A stretch of DNA of 42,500 nt from Neocallimastix lanati (nom. inval.). Its lineage: Eukaryota; Neocallimastigomycota; Neocallimastigomycetes; Neocallimastigales; Neocallimastigaceae. Position numbers and translations under genes: made by a program. Location of the stretch: assembly GCA_016946835.1 (NCBI GenBank), contig JACVTC010000031.1:1-42500 (forward strand), written 5' to 3'. The notes beneath the pieces are model-generated. The model was not told where the DNA came from. It searched no databases and saw nothing but the letters and a program-made list of their open reading frames with translations. Shown in pieces: positions 1 through 10,587 of this stretch. Numbering within the stretch: the first letter of the stretch is position 1; every line of letters starts with the position of its first letter.

Positions 1-600
1 GACTCTTATGCCCTTCCTTATATTGACGAGATATTGACAGTCTAGATGGTGCCAAAATCTTTACTACTATGGATCTATACTCAGGTTACCATCAAATCCT
101 AATGGACGAAGAAAGTGTTGAAATAACCAGTTTTACAACCAAATTTGGCAAATACCAATTCAAAGTTATGCCTTTGGATTAACTGGAGCTCCGGCTACCT
201 TCCAACGGGAAATGAATAGAATTTTATTTCCTTTAATTGGAAAATGTGTTTTCAACTTTATTGATGATATACTTATATATTCAAAACTGTCGAAGAACAT
301 ATCCAACACATAAAACAAGTATTAGCAATCTTCAAGGAACATAAATTAAAAATTAATATTGAAAAATGTCACTTTATGCAAACGGAAGTTGAAGTTCTTG
401 GTCGCAAGATTTCTACTAAGGGTCTTAGTCCTCAAAATAGTAAAATTGAAGCAATTAAAGCCTGGAAAGAACCCACGAATATACATGAGTTAAGATCATT
501 CTTAGGTGCTGTAGGATATTATAGGAACTTTATAAATGAATATGCTCAAACCTCAGCTCCTCTTTGTAAGCTATTAAGAAAAGGCGTAAAATATAAATGG
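1..600 (+). pseudogene. Ty3/gypsy reverse transcriptase fragment (frameshifted)
   Basis: The finger-palm part is readable in short frame-shifted pieces. These include [13 protein letters not shown] near 135-175, the TGAPATFQ motif near 185-205, and the catalytic FIDDILIYS box (the YxDD equivalent) near 258-286. The thumb follows from 376, with LRSFLGAVGYYRNFI, a signature of gypsy RT just before RNase H. Frame changes lie near 45-55, near 170-180 (the codon run for MPFGL is one base short), near 287, and near 605-615. There is no single open frame, so no active enzyme could be made. The N-terminal palm lies outside the window. Confidence 0.92.
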
Positions 601-604
601 AATA

Positions 605-1083
605 ATGAACAAACAAAGTTTTACCAAATTAAAAGAAAAATTAATTAATGCTCCTATTTTAAAATATCCTGATTTTTCCAAAGAATTCATTATTCGAACA
701 GATGCATCATATGAAGGTATTGGTGGAGTTTTATTGCAGAAAGACGAATCGGAAATAGAACACCCGATTCATTTCATTAGCCGTAGCTTAACCAAAGCAG
801 AAAAGAATTATGGAATAACCGATTTGGAAGGAACGGCTTTATATTATTGTATTACTAAATTAAAACCTTATATTATGGGAAGCCCCTTTAGAACCATAGT
901 TTTTTACAGATCACAAACCTCTACTAGGTTTATTTAATAATAAGGAACCGAATAATGCACGACAAACAAGATGGTGTTTGACTGCAAGTATGCTAAAAGT
1001 GGATATTCGCTATGAGCAAGGTAAAAAGAATGTAGTAGCCGACGCTTTATCTAGAATGAAGAACGATAAAGAACAAAGGTATT
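605..1083 (+). pseudogene. Ty3/gypsy RNase H domain remnant
   Basis: The frame from 605 to 937 reads through PILKYPDFSKEFIIRTDASY, the RT-type RNase H entry with its first catalytic Asp in RTDAS. It continues through GIGGVLLQKDE, HFISRSLTKAEKNY and LEGTALYY. A frameshift near 895-905 destroys the usual FTDHKPL box, which is readable one frame over. The tail ADALSRM near 1035-1060 is the classic end of gypsy RNase H. The frame then stops near 1080. Function would have been removal of RNA template during reverse transcription, and this copy is inactive. Confidence 0.9.
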
Positions 1084-1229
1084 AGCTATAAAAACGAATA
1101 AAGATGATGAAAATGATTCACTTTCTAAAGTAATTAAAGAATTTATTGAAGAAAAATTTACAAAGATTGATGGTATAGATTATTTTATAGATGGAAATAA
1201 TTATAGAAAACTTGTTACCGAAACAAATG

Positions 1230-2274
1230 AAAAACTAAAATTAATTCTCGAAGCACATCATGTTGGCCATGAAGGTTATTATAAAACATATCAAAGACTT
1301 AGAAAAGTTACTACTGGAATGATATGGTCAACGATATAAAACGGATAATTTCAAAATGCGAAAAATGTCAGTTAAATCGCCCTCAGCCATATCCAGAAAC
1401 CAACCGAAAACATTCCAACAGAAGTTGAAGGCCCTTTTACTCATCTTGGACTTGATATTATTGGTACCTTTAATAAAGACTGGTAATAAAAACCAATATA
1501 TCATTGTTGCGGTGGATTATTTCACAAAGTGGGTGGAGGCTGAACCTACTGTAAATATTACATCTAAGGACATTATTAAGTTTTTAATAATGTTTTCGCT
1601 AGACATGGAGTTCCTCAAGTCATTACAACGGATAATGGCGTTCAATTCACATCGGATATGACTAAAATATTCCTGGACTATATGATGTTTACGTAAAATT
1701 TACCACTACCTATCACCCAGAAAGTAATGAATTGGTTGAAAATAGGAATAAAGAAATTGGTAAATTATTGAGATTACTTGGTGAAGAAAATAAAGACTGG
1801 GATGAGGTATTACCTTCAGCCTTGTGGGCCCTTAGAACTACAAAGAATTCTGTAACCAAACATTCTAGCTTCGAATTAGTTTATGGTCGTGAGGATCAAC
1901 AGCCTTTCGACATTGCTGCTAGACCTACACAAGGAGTGAATAAATCTTCAGATGAAATTCTTTTAGAAAAATTTATCTCACATTATAGGTGGACCATGGA
2001 AGCAGCTGAAAATGTAAAGAACGCAAGTAAATATTGGGCCAATCGAAGGGAAGAAAAAAATAGCATGAAAAATTCCAAAAACATAAGAATCGGTGATTTA
2101 GTTCTTGTTCGAAATTTTAGTCGTTCTAAATTAGAACCTTATTTTGTCGGTCCTTTAAAAGTAATAAAAAAACAATTTAATACCGTAACACTTGCGGACC
2201 CAAATACTATGATTCAAATGAATCGTAATGTTCATTTGAAGAATATAGTAAAGTATAACTCAGCTATAGATTAG
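1230..2274 (+). pseudogene. Ty3/gypsy integrase (H2C2 finger, core, GPY/F C-terminus), frameshifted
   Basis: The zinc finger is visible as HHVGHEGYYKTYQRLRK near 1254-1305 and CEKCQLNRPQ near 1353-1385. The core carries the three catalytic acidic residues of DDE retroviral-type integrases: Asp in GLDIIG (about 1450), Asp in TDNGVQF (about 1630), and Glu in ELVENRN (codon 1738-1740). The frame from 1732 to 2274 is intact for 180 residues. It includes WDEVLPSALWALRT, HSSFELVYGR and a GPY/F-type motif EPYFVGPLKV near 2134-2165. Breaks occur around 1330, 1385-1430, 1590 and 1660-1690. All catalytic residues survive, but in different frames. Confidence 0.92.
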
Positions 2275-2281
2275 CTTGAGT

Positions 2282-2376
2282 CTTAGTGGGGGCATCTTGG
2301 TAAAGAACGAACATATAATGGATTATTAATTAGAATTTCAACTTACTTTAGAATCCATTATATTATTCTTTACTTA
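2282..2376 (+). other. Polypurine-like tract and probable start of 3' LTR
   Basis: Just after the integrase stop comes AGTGGGGG, a G-rich purine tract of the kind that primes plus-strand synthesis. A short spacer follows, and then TGGTAAAGAACG from 2298. The sequence from 2298 folds back on about 2350-2374 (GTAAAGAA near the start, TTCTTTAC near the end). LTR-like sequences starting at 4937 and 5887 in this window also begin with TG, a TAAAGAA- or TAAGAAA-type box and a foldback. That suggests one LTR family. The LTR's 3' end was not found. Confidence 0.5.
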
Positions 2377-3126
2377 ATATTACTTTACTATATTTTCTAT
2401 ACTAAAATATTTTCTAAATATATTTTTTTTATATTTTTATTAAAAGTTTCTAAAATATTATCAATAATTCTATATTTTTAATATCAATATCTATAATTTA
2501 ACCTTAAATTTTATTATTTTATTAAAGTGTTTATTATCAATATTAATATTTTATTTTTATTTTCAAATATATTATTATATTATTATTATATTGTATCAAT
2601 ATTAAACTTGTATTCTTCTTAGTATTTTATTTTATTTTTAAATTGATTATTTTATATTTTTATTCCCCACAAATAAAATCAAATCTTAATTGATTAATAA
2701 TAAATATTAAATATATTATAGTTTTTAAATTTAATTTATATAAAATATAAGAATATTATATTAACATTCTTGATTAAAATAACTTTACTTTTCTGTAAAA
2801 TCTTTTTAAATTTTGTTTGTTACTTTTCGTATATATTAAATAATTTAGTTTTAGTATATGAAAAATAATATAAAATTATATAAACAAAATTTATTAAAAT
2901 AAAAATACTTATGAATTAGTTAATTTAAATTAATATAAAATTTTAAGTAATTAGTAATAGTAAATATTTTTTTTTAAATATGATAATAAAATGTAGAAAG
3001 GCTTTACATATTTATTTTTTTTTAAAAAGTATAAATAAGTGAAGTTTTTCAATAGTTAAAATGTAGACAGAAAAATATTAAAAATAAATAATTAAATAAA
3101 ATTCTAATAAAACCCGAACCATAACA
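2377..3126. other. AT-rich non-coding stretch, probably LTR remainder
   Basis: Almost pure A/T with short homopolymers. I see no coding signature, no RNA gene and no clear tandem repeat. It lies between the gypsy 3' end and the LTR-like block and may include the rest of the 3' LTR. Confidence 0.5.
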
Positions 3127-3128
3127 TT

Positions 3129-4932
3129 TGATACGGGGTGTCACTAAATACCTTGTATTTCTTATTAAATACTCTTAATAATAATAAAATAAAATTATTA
3201 TTAAATATTCTTATTAAAATCTTTTATTAATATCAAATATAATAAAAATTATTATTAAATATTCTTATAAATTTCTTTTATTAATATTAAATATAATAAA
3301 AATTATTATTAAATATTCTTATAAATTTCTTTTATTAATATTAAATATAATAAAAATTATTATTAAATATTCTTATTAAAATCTTTTATTAATATCAAAT
3401 ATAATAAAAATTATTAAATATTCTAATAAAAATCTCTTATTAATATTAAATATAATAAAAATTATTATTAAATATTCTTATTAAAATCTTTTATTAATAT
3501 CAAATATAATAAAAATTATTAAATATTCTAATAAAAATCTTTTATTAATATTAAATATAATAAAAATTATTATTAAATATTCTTATAAATTTCTTTTATT
3601 AATATTAAATATAATAAAAATTATTATTAAATATTCTTATAAATTTCTTTTATTAATATTAAATATAATAAAAATTATTATTAAATATTCTTATTAAAAT
3701 CTTTTATTAATATCAAATATAATAAAAATTATTAAATATTCTAATAAAAATCTCTTATTAATATTAAATATAATAAAAATTATTATTAAATATTCTTATT
3801 AAAATCTTTTATAATAAAAATTATTATTAAATATTCTTATTAAAATCTTTTATTAATATCAAATATAATAAAAATTATTAAATATTCTAATAAAAATCTT
3901 TTATTAATATTAAATATAATAAAAATTATTATTAAATATTCTTATTAAATATTCTTTTATTAATATCAAATCTAATAAAAATTATTATTAAATATTCTTA
4001 TTAAATATTCTTTTATTAATATCAAATCTAATAAAAATTATTATTAAATATTCTTATTAAAATCATTTATTAATATCAAATATAATAAAAATTATTATTA
4101 AATATTCTTATAAATTCTTTTATTAATATTAAATATAATAAAAATTATTATTAAATATTCTTACTAAAATCTTTTATTAATATCAAATCTAATAAAAATA
4201 ATTATTAAATATTTTATTAATATTAAATATAATAAAAATTATTACTAAATATTCTTATTAAAAATTATATAATATTTAAATCATTACTAATTCTTATTTT
4301 TATATTAAGAATAATAAAAACCTATTTCAATAAATATTTGATATAAAATACAGAATTATAAGTTTCTGTATAATATTTTCTAAAACCTTTGAAATAAACT
4401 AAAAACAAAAATTAAAAATAAATTAAATCTTTATTAAAATAAAAATGAACTAAAATACAGAAGAATTCCAATAATAAAAATGATCTAAAATACAGAAAAT
4501 ATCAATTCTGTATAATTTTCTCTCTGAATAACAATATCAAGAAGAAGCTACCGCCCGGAATGCCCTTCGTGATACAAGCTCTAAATTAATTTTTTATATT
4601 TTAATTTAATAAATGTTATTTTTTTTTTTTAAAAAAATAATTTAAAATAATAGTTAAAAATTAAAATAAAATAGTTATAATAGTTTTTTTTTTTTTTATA
4701 AAAGAATATATTAATAATAAATAAAATGTATTAAAATAATAGTATAAAAAGAAGAATAAATTTCTTTCTTTTTAATACTTGGAACAAATAATTTTAATTT
4801 TAAATTTAAATAAAGAATATTTTAAAATTTAATTTTTTTTTTCTTGTTTCCAAACTTATTTTTATAGTTATGTGTTAATATTTATTTTTTTTTGTTTTGA
4901 ATATCTTAGTGTTTCAACCCCAGCCTGTATCA
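3129..4932. repeat. LTR-like block of 1.8 kb with TG...CA ends
   Basis: The block starts TGATAC and ends GTATCA. With flanking bases it is bounded by a perfect inverted repeat, TTTGATAC at 3127-3134 and GTATCAAA at 4927-4934. After the end come three bases and then TGGTA, the spacing expected between an LTR and a primer-binding site. The left part is a 54-bp minisatellite. The right part (about 4260-4932) is single-copy here but recurs at about 8275-8961. It contains two TACAGAA/TTCTGTA foldbacks (about 4349-4375 and 4491-4513) and a GC-rich island at 4541-4577. No matching target-site duplication is evident, so the LTR reading is tentative. Confidence 0.45.
3175..4262. repeat. 54-bp AT-only minisatellite, about 20 copies
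   Basis: The unit contains ATTATTAAATATTCTTAT, then CTTTTATTAATATYAAAT, then ATAATAAAAATT. Successive AATAAAAATT boxes at 3241 and 3295 give a 54-bp period. Some units are a few bases shorter. Variant positions (AATATTAAAT versus AATATCAAAT; ATAAATTTC versus TTAAAATC) alternate in blocks, which suggests segmental expansion of several units at once. Confidence 0.9.
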
Positions 4933-4936
4933 AATT

Positions 4937-5807
4937 TGGTAAAGAATGAATTAATAACCTTTATTTTATTATTAATAATTCTTTACTAAATTGTACTTTC
5001 CTATATTCTTGATAACCTAAACTTAATAATAAAATTTAATTTATTTTGATATAAATTAATTTTAACTTGTAAATAATGTAAATAAATTTTAATTAATTAC
5101 TTTATTGTTATATTATTAAATATATGTATATTAAAATACAATTGTAAATATTAAAATTATACTTTTAAGATACTAAATTATTAAAACTATTAATTAAATA
5201 TTATTCTAAAAATTATTATAAATTATTAATATTATAATTATTAAATATTATTATAAAAATTTATTTATTATAACTATTAAATATTATTATAAAATTATTA
5301 AGATTATTAATTAAATTTATTATTAAAAATTATTATTAAAAATTTTTACTTATTATAAAAATTATTATTATCAAATTTATTAATTAAATATTATAAAAAT
5401 TTTATTTTATTTTGAAAATAATTACAAGTATTATTTAAAATAATTAAAGATTATTAAATTTATTATATTAATCTTTAAAAACAATTTATTTAACTTAAAA
5501 ATATCAAAGAAAATAGTAAAAACTATTTTCTATATATTTATTTTATAATTATTTTTAATTAAATTATATTTGAATATTATATTATTATATTTATAAAAAT
5601 TAAAACAAAAATGAATTATTGATATAAAATTAATTCAATAATTCTATAAAATTACTTAAATTATAAACAATTAATTATACTTTAAATTTATAAAAAAATA
5701 TAAATATTGTAACAATTTCTTAAAAATTAAATATGTGTACTTTAAATAATAAAATTTTATATTAATAAATAATAAACACTTTTTAATAAAAAAATTTTTT
5801 CTTTGTT
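4937..5807. other. AT-rich spacer opening with an LTR-start-like foldback
   Basis: Positions 4937-4993 (TGGTAAAGAATGAATTAATA ... TTATTAATAATTCTTTAC) form a foldback resembling the putative LTR starts at 2298 and 5887. It begins in the same position, just past an LTR-like end, as the solo LTR at 5887. The rest of the stretch is AT-rich with ATTATTAAAT-type short repeats, and I see no gene. Confidence 0.4.
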
Positions 5808-5851
5808 AAAATCAAAGCAGGGTAATACCCGTCCCCCCCCTGCTTGATTTT
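5808..5851. repeat. GC-containing inverted repeat with C8 run
   Basis: AAAATCAAAGCAGGG (5808-5822) pairs with CCCTGCTTGATTTT (5838-5851), with one bulged base. The loop holds TAATACCCGT and a run of C. It is one of very few G/C-bearing spots in the region and may be a transcript-end hairpin in the 3' part of an LTR-like element. Confidence 0.7.
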
Positions 5852-5886
5852 AAATCAATAAGAATCACCCCGAGTCTACCAAATTG

Positions 5887-6367
5887 TGTAAGAAACTTAG
5901 ATAAATTTATTATAAATTTATCTATCTTTCTTATTTAATACATTAATTTAATACATTAAATTATTAAATTATTGTATTTATTTTAACCAATAATATTTAA
6001 TTATTAATTTATATATATTTGATTCTCTTGAGTTCTCTTCGAGAAATCAAGAGTTATTATTTTAGAATTTTTATAATAAATAATAATTCAAATGAAATAA
6101 TTAATTAATAAACAAAACCCTTTTTAATAAAACATATTCTATAAATATTTGTGTCTTTTATTCCTTTTGTGTTATTGTTTATTATAAACTTTCTATAATA
6201 AACTCTATCTTATATTTAAGTTAAGTATAATTATTTATTTATTTTATTTTATATTTATTTAATTATATTTAATTTTATTTTCTCAAATTAATGTTAATTA
6301 GTAATAATTAATGTTAATTTGTAGTTAAGAAATTATTTATAATTAATTTTATAAGTAATTTCTTACA
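5887..6367. mobile_element. Solo LTR (481 bp) with 5-bp target-site duplication
   Basis: The element starts TGTAAGAAA and ends TTTCTTACA, which are perfect complementary 9-bp termini with TG...CA ends. It is flanked on both sides by AATTG (5882-5886 and 6368-6372), the 5-bp duplication length made by Ty3/gypsy-type integrases. No coding sequence lies inside. The first 50 bp fold back on themselves, as at 2298. Removing the element and one copy of the duplication rejoins an LTR-like end (CCCCGAGTCTACCA) to AATTGGTACAAGACC. It therefore appears to have landed in the LTR/primer-site junction of an older element. Confidence 0.8.
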
Positions 6368-6370
6368 AAT

Positions 6371-6391
6371 TGGTACAAGACCGATTGAAAT
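6371..6391 (+). other. Primer-binding-site-like sequence
   Basis: TGGTACAAGACCGATTGAAA lies here, and a near match, TGGTACAAAACCGAATGAAA, starts at 8966. Both sit three to four bases after an LTR-like CA end and begin TGG, as tRNA-primed sites do. A matching tRNA 3' end cannot be identified from this window. Similarity over 21 bases may simply reflect shared element sequence. Confidence 0.45.
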
Positions 6392-6624
6392 CCATAAAAT
6401 TAATATAGCCTTAGAGTGGAATGTTAAGATAATAACTGAATTTACATTTAATTCAATTTCAATTTCAATTTCAATAATTCAGTTATTTGAATTTCAATAT
6501 TAATAATTAATAATAAAATAATAATATTATTAAAATATTTAGGAAATAGTCTAGGCCAACTAATTACTAAATATTATTAACATATTGAAATTAATATATA
6601 TTAAATTAATATATATTATATTAA
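6392..6624. repeat. AT-rich DNA with inverted repeat AATAACTGAATT
   Basis: AATAACTGAATT (6431-6442) pairs exactly with AATTCAGTTATT (6476-6487) around an AATTTC microsatellite. No gene is visible. Confidence 0.6.
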
Positions 6625-7160
6625 TTTATATATTTAATAATAATTATTAAATATTAAATTTATATCTTTTGATAATAATTTTTATAATATATTATTAATT
6701 ATTCATTATTATATTATAATTACTATTATAATATATATTAAATTACATATTATTTTATAATATATTATATTATATTATTTATTTTATAATTATATATTAT
6801 TATATTAAAATATAATAATATTTTTATATTTAACTTTAATAGGATTTTTATTATATTATACAATATATTATTATGTATTATTTTATATTTATTTTTTATT
6901 TTACATATAATATACATTTATTATTTAAATATAGATATTGTATTCTTATATATATATAATTTATATTATATGTTTAAAATATATTTCATACTATTAAATT
7001 TTATAATTTTAAAATGTAATTTCTTAATAATAACCAATTTCTAATAAATTAATTTAGAAAGGGGGTTTTTTTAGTTTTTAGGAAAAGGAATAATAAATTA
7101 AATAAAGATATAACTATATTATTATAATAAAAATATAGCACATAAAAGTCCCATATATCA
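6625..7160. repeat. Dispersed repeat, copy 1 (matches 30100-30649)
   Basis: The sequence aligns nearly continuously with 30100-30649. Both run from TTTATATATTTAATA through TTTAACTTTAATAGGATTT and TAGAAAGGGG to AAAAGTCCCATATATCA, with a few small indels. Both copies diverge abruptly after TATATCA, which suggests a real element boundary or a break at the hairpin that follows. No coding potential is visible. Confidence 0.85.
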
Positions 7161-7209
7161 ATAATGTAAACACGTGATTGTCATTATGATATACGGGACT
7201 TTTATGTGC
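7138..7209. repeat. 23-bp-arm hairpin at the end of the dispersed repeat
   Basis: GCACATAAAAGTCCC starts the left arm (7138-7160) and GGGACTTTTATGTGC ends the right arm (7187-7209). The arms are complementary over 23 bp with one mismatch. The 26-bp loop contains the palindrome CACGTG. The 30.6-kb copy keeps only a near-match of the left arm, so this looks like a terminal inverted repeat or foldback end. Confidence 0.8.
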
Positions 7210-7496
7210 AATAATTTATAAGCAGTGGGTTTTAAATAATGGTAGTTTAGTAAATTTTATTAATAATATTATAATATTCGTACAATTAAAATAATAATTC
7301 TAATTCCTAAAAATTTACAAGAGAGTTCTCTATTTCTAATATAAATAATCTAATCTATTTATAAGAAATAGGTAATATATTAATTATATATTCTAATATA
7401 TAGAAATATATAAATTTTATATGAAATAAAGTATTATAATTATTATAATTATAATAATACATATTGAACACATATTGAAATAAAATAAAATAAAAT
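7210..7496. other. AT-rich spacer
   Basis: I see no gene or clear repeat beyond short TATA-type tracts. It separates the hairpin from the inverted partial repeat. Confidence 0.5.
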
Positions 7497-7590
7497 AATT
7501 ATTATCAAAAAGATATAAATTTAATTTATATAATATTTAATAATTATTATTAAATATACAAATATGTTACTACACGTATTTGTTTTATAT
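7497..7590 (-). repeat. Inverted partial copy of the dispersed repeat
   Basis: The reverse complement matches about 30076-30165 (CAAATATGTG/AGTAACATAT, then TTAAATTTATATCTTTTTGA) and, in part, the start of the 6625 copy. The 6.6-7.6 kb block is therefore bounded by inverted copies of the same end. Confidence 0.75.
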
Positions 7591-7721
7591 CAATTAAATT
7601 AATTTCTACATATTATATTTTTATTATAAAATATAATATTTAGCTAATATTATATTCTTATATTTTATTTATATTTGATATTGATAATATAAAATAAGAT
7701 AATAATATAAATATTTAATAT

Positions 7722-8961
7722 ATATTACTTTTATTAATATTAAATATAATAAAAATTATTATTAAATATTCTTATAAATTTCTTTTATTAATATTAAATA
7801 TAATAAAAATTATTATTAAATATTCTTATTAAAATCTTTTATTAATATCAAATCTAATAAAAATTATTATTAAATATTCTTATAAAATTCTTTTATTAAT
7901 ATTAAATATAATAAAAATTATTATTAAATATTCTTATAAAATTCTTTTATTAATATTAAATATAATAAAATTATTATTAAATATTCTTATAAAATTCTTT
8001 TATTAATATTAAATATAATAAAAATTATTATTAAATATTCTTATGAATTACTTTTATTAATATTAAATATAATAAAAATTATTATTAAATATTCTTATAA
8101 ATTTCTTTTATTAATATTAAATATAATAAAAATTATTATTAAATATTCTTACAAATTTCTTTTATTAATATTAAATATAATAAAAATTATTATTAAATAT
8201 TCATATAAATTTCTTTTATTAATGTTAAATATAATAAAAATAATTATTAAATATTTTATTAATATTAAATATAATAAAAATTATTACTAAATATTCTTAT
8301 TAAAAATTATATAATATTTAAATCATTACTAATTCTTATTTTTATATTAAGAATAATAAAAACCTATTTCAATAAATATTTGATATAAAATACAGAATTA
8401 TAAGTTTCTGTATAATATTTTCTAAACCTTTGAAATAAACTAAAAATAAAACAAAAATCAAAAATAAATTAAATCTTTATTAAAATAAAAATGAACTAAA
8501 ATACAGAAGAATTCCAATAATAAAAATGATCTAAAATACAGAAAATATCAATTCTGTATAATTCTCTCTCTGAAAACAATATCAAGAAGAAGCTACCGCC
8601 CGGAATGCCCTTCGTGATACAATCTCTAAATTAATTTTTATATTTTAATTTAATAAATGTTATTTTTTTTTTAGAAAATAATTTAAAATAATAGTTAAAA
8701 ATTAAAATAAAATAGTTATAATAGTTTTTTTAATAAAGAATATATTAATAATAAATAAAATGTATTAAAATAAAAGTATAAAAAGAAGAATAAATTTCTT
8801 TCTTTTTAATACTAGGAACAAATAATTTTAATTTTAAATTTAAATAAAGAATATTTTAAAATTTAATTTTTTTCTTGTTTCCAAATTTATTTTTATAGTT
8901 ATGTGTTAATATTTATTTTTTTGTTTTGAATATCTTAGTGTTTCAATCCCAGTCCATATCA
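7722..8961. repeat. Second, 5'-truncated copy of the LTR-like block
   Basis: The left part (7722 to about 8275) is about ten units of the same 54-bp minisatellite. The rest matches 4260-4932 almost base for base, including the TACAGAA foldbacks, the GC-rich island (8584-8621) and the end GTTTCAATCCCAGTCCATATCA. The TGATAC start is missing. A primer-site-like TGGTACAAAACCGA follows at 8966. Confidence 0.85.
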
Positions 8962-8986
8962 TTTTTGGTACAAAACCGAATGAAAT

Positions 8987-9688
8987 ATTTAAATTTAATT
9001 TATAAATTATAATTAAGAAAATCTAGAAATATAACAACATTAATCCATAAAAAGTTAAATTAAAAAAAAAAAAAAAATTAATTTAAAATAGAAAGAGAAA
9101 GAAATAATTTTTTTTTAACAACCAATGTTTATTTTTTAAATAGTAAAAATTTATCAAAAAATAATTTAAATGTAAAATTGAGATCAATGAGATCTCAAAA
9201 TTGAAATTACTAAAAATTAATAAAGACAATTTGAAACTAAAATAATTCTGATTTTTAAATTAGTGTTTTAAATAGTTATATTATTGCAAATTGTTTTTTC
9301 TTACTAATATATATCAAGATAATTAATTGTAAATTGAGAATTTCTTTTGTAATGTACCATTTTTGATAAATAATGAAATTATAAAAATTAAAATAAATAA
9401 TATATAATAAATTCTGTTAAAATTAAGATATAAAATAGCTTTATAATTACTAACGTTACTAGGTTAATATGTTGAATTATATATTAATAATCAATAATTA
9501 ATTAATAATAAAATAATAATTAAAATATAATAAGTTAAATAATTAATTTATTTAAACACTTAATATTTAATGAATAATTTAAACAATAATTTATTTGAAG
9601 ATTTATAAAATATTTATTTATTTAATAAAAGTTGAATTATTAGTATATAATTATTATTTGAAGATATACTTGTAATCGATAATGAAAT
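8987..9688. other. AT-rich spacer
   Basis: Only A/T-rich sequence with a poly-A tract near 9062-9077 lies here. It is placed where a retroelement leader or gag start could have been, between the primer-site-like motif and a gag/protease remnant. No coding frame is recognisable until about 9690. Confidence 0.5.
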
Positions 9689-9689
9689 A

Positions 9690-10455
9690 GAAGATATAGA
9701 AATGAATAAAGATAATCAACAAAATAAAACTAATACTTTGGAAAAATTAATTTCAACAAAAACTAAAGAAACTAATAATGGAAATACTTAGTTAGTAAAG
9801 AGGAATATCAAAATGATGAATAATAAAGAACCTTACAATATAATGGATGATTTAAATAATCTTAAATCCAGTATTACGATAGGTCAACTCTTGAATACAT
9901 GTCCGAAAATTCGTTCACAATTAACTCAAGGCTTAAAGTTAGAAAAATCTAAAATAATTGGAACTGTAGACAATGTAATAAATGTAATAGCACGAACCTT
10001 ATTAGTAAATAACTATGATCATAGCTACATAAGTAAAAGTAATGAAGTAGCTGAAGAAGACTTAGCAATGGTTAATGTAAGTGTTGATGGAGTACTAGGA
10101 AATCTTTTAATTGATTCTTGTAGTAATCTTAGCATCGTTACTAAACAGTATTTTGATAAATTACCTGGTGAATATGAAACAGTTGGAAAAAGTCGTGGAA
10201 GAATCCAACTAGCAGCACAAAATGAAGAATACTCAGAAGGAATTGTTGTTCGATCACCAGTAAAAATTAATAATTATGAATTTAATGCAGACTTTAGAAT
10301 TATTGAAAAAGAAGATTCTTTTTATGATATGTTAATAAACTTTAAGACTCAAATCGATCATTGTTTATTTATTCATCCGACTTTAAACAGTTTATGTAAA
10401 CTTTTGTCAGAAAGTGAATGTGGTTTTCCTAGTATTATCGGGTGCTTTAGTGTTT
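9690..10455 (+). pseudogene. Retrotransposon gag end / aspartic protease (retropepsin-like) remnant
   Basis: A Lys/Asn-rich frame (about 9670-9790) ends in TAG. A second frame, open from 9813 to 10496, begins with a YNIMDDLNNLKSSITIGQLL block and continues to a retropepsin-like fold. There, NVSVDGVLGNLLIDSCSNLS corresponds to the active-site region, followed by SIVTKQYFDKLPG, a flap-like stretch, and YDMLINFKTQID. In retropepsins the catalytic triplet is D-S/T-G. Here it reads D-S-C, so this copy is probably inactive. The last 30 or so residues are hydrophobic read-through into AT-rich DNA. I infer a Ty3/gypsy family like that at 1-2.3 kb, but the two cannot be joined. Confidence 0.7.
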
Positions 10456-10587
10456 TTCTCTTTTTATCCATTTACTTTTGTTATAAATTTATTTAATTTA
10501 TATTAATGTATTCACTTAGTTAATATTTATCTAAATAATTATTGATCCATTCACTTATTTAAATTTATTTAGTTGATATCTATTTGT

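Larger units (their letters stand above)
1..2297 (+). mobile_element. Degenerate Ty3/gypsy LTR retrotransposon, pol region and 3' end
   Basis: Read across several frames, the plus strand gives reverse transcriptase, RNase H, an H2C2 zinc finger, the integrase core and an integrase C-terminus, in the order typical of Ty3/gypsy pol. The left edge of the window cuts into the reverse transcriptase, so gag, protease and the 5' LTR are not in view. At least six frame changes or stops interrupt the polyprotein, so the copy is dead. It ends in a G-rich purine tract (about 2285-2292) and then what looks like the start of the 3' LTR. The family and domain order are clear. Whether the protease fragment near 9.8 kb belongs to the same family is unknown. 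Confidence 0.93.
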
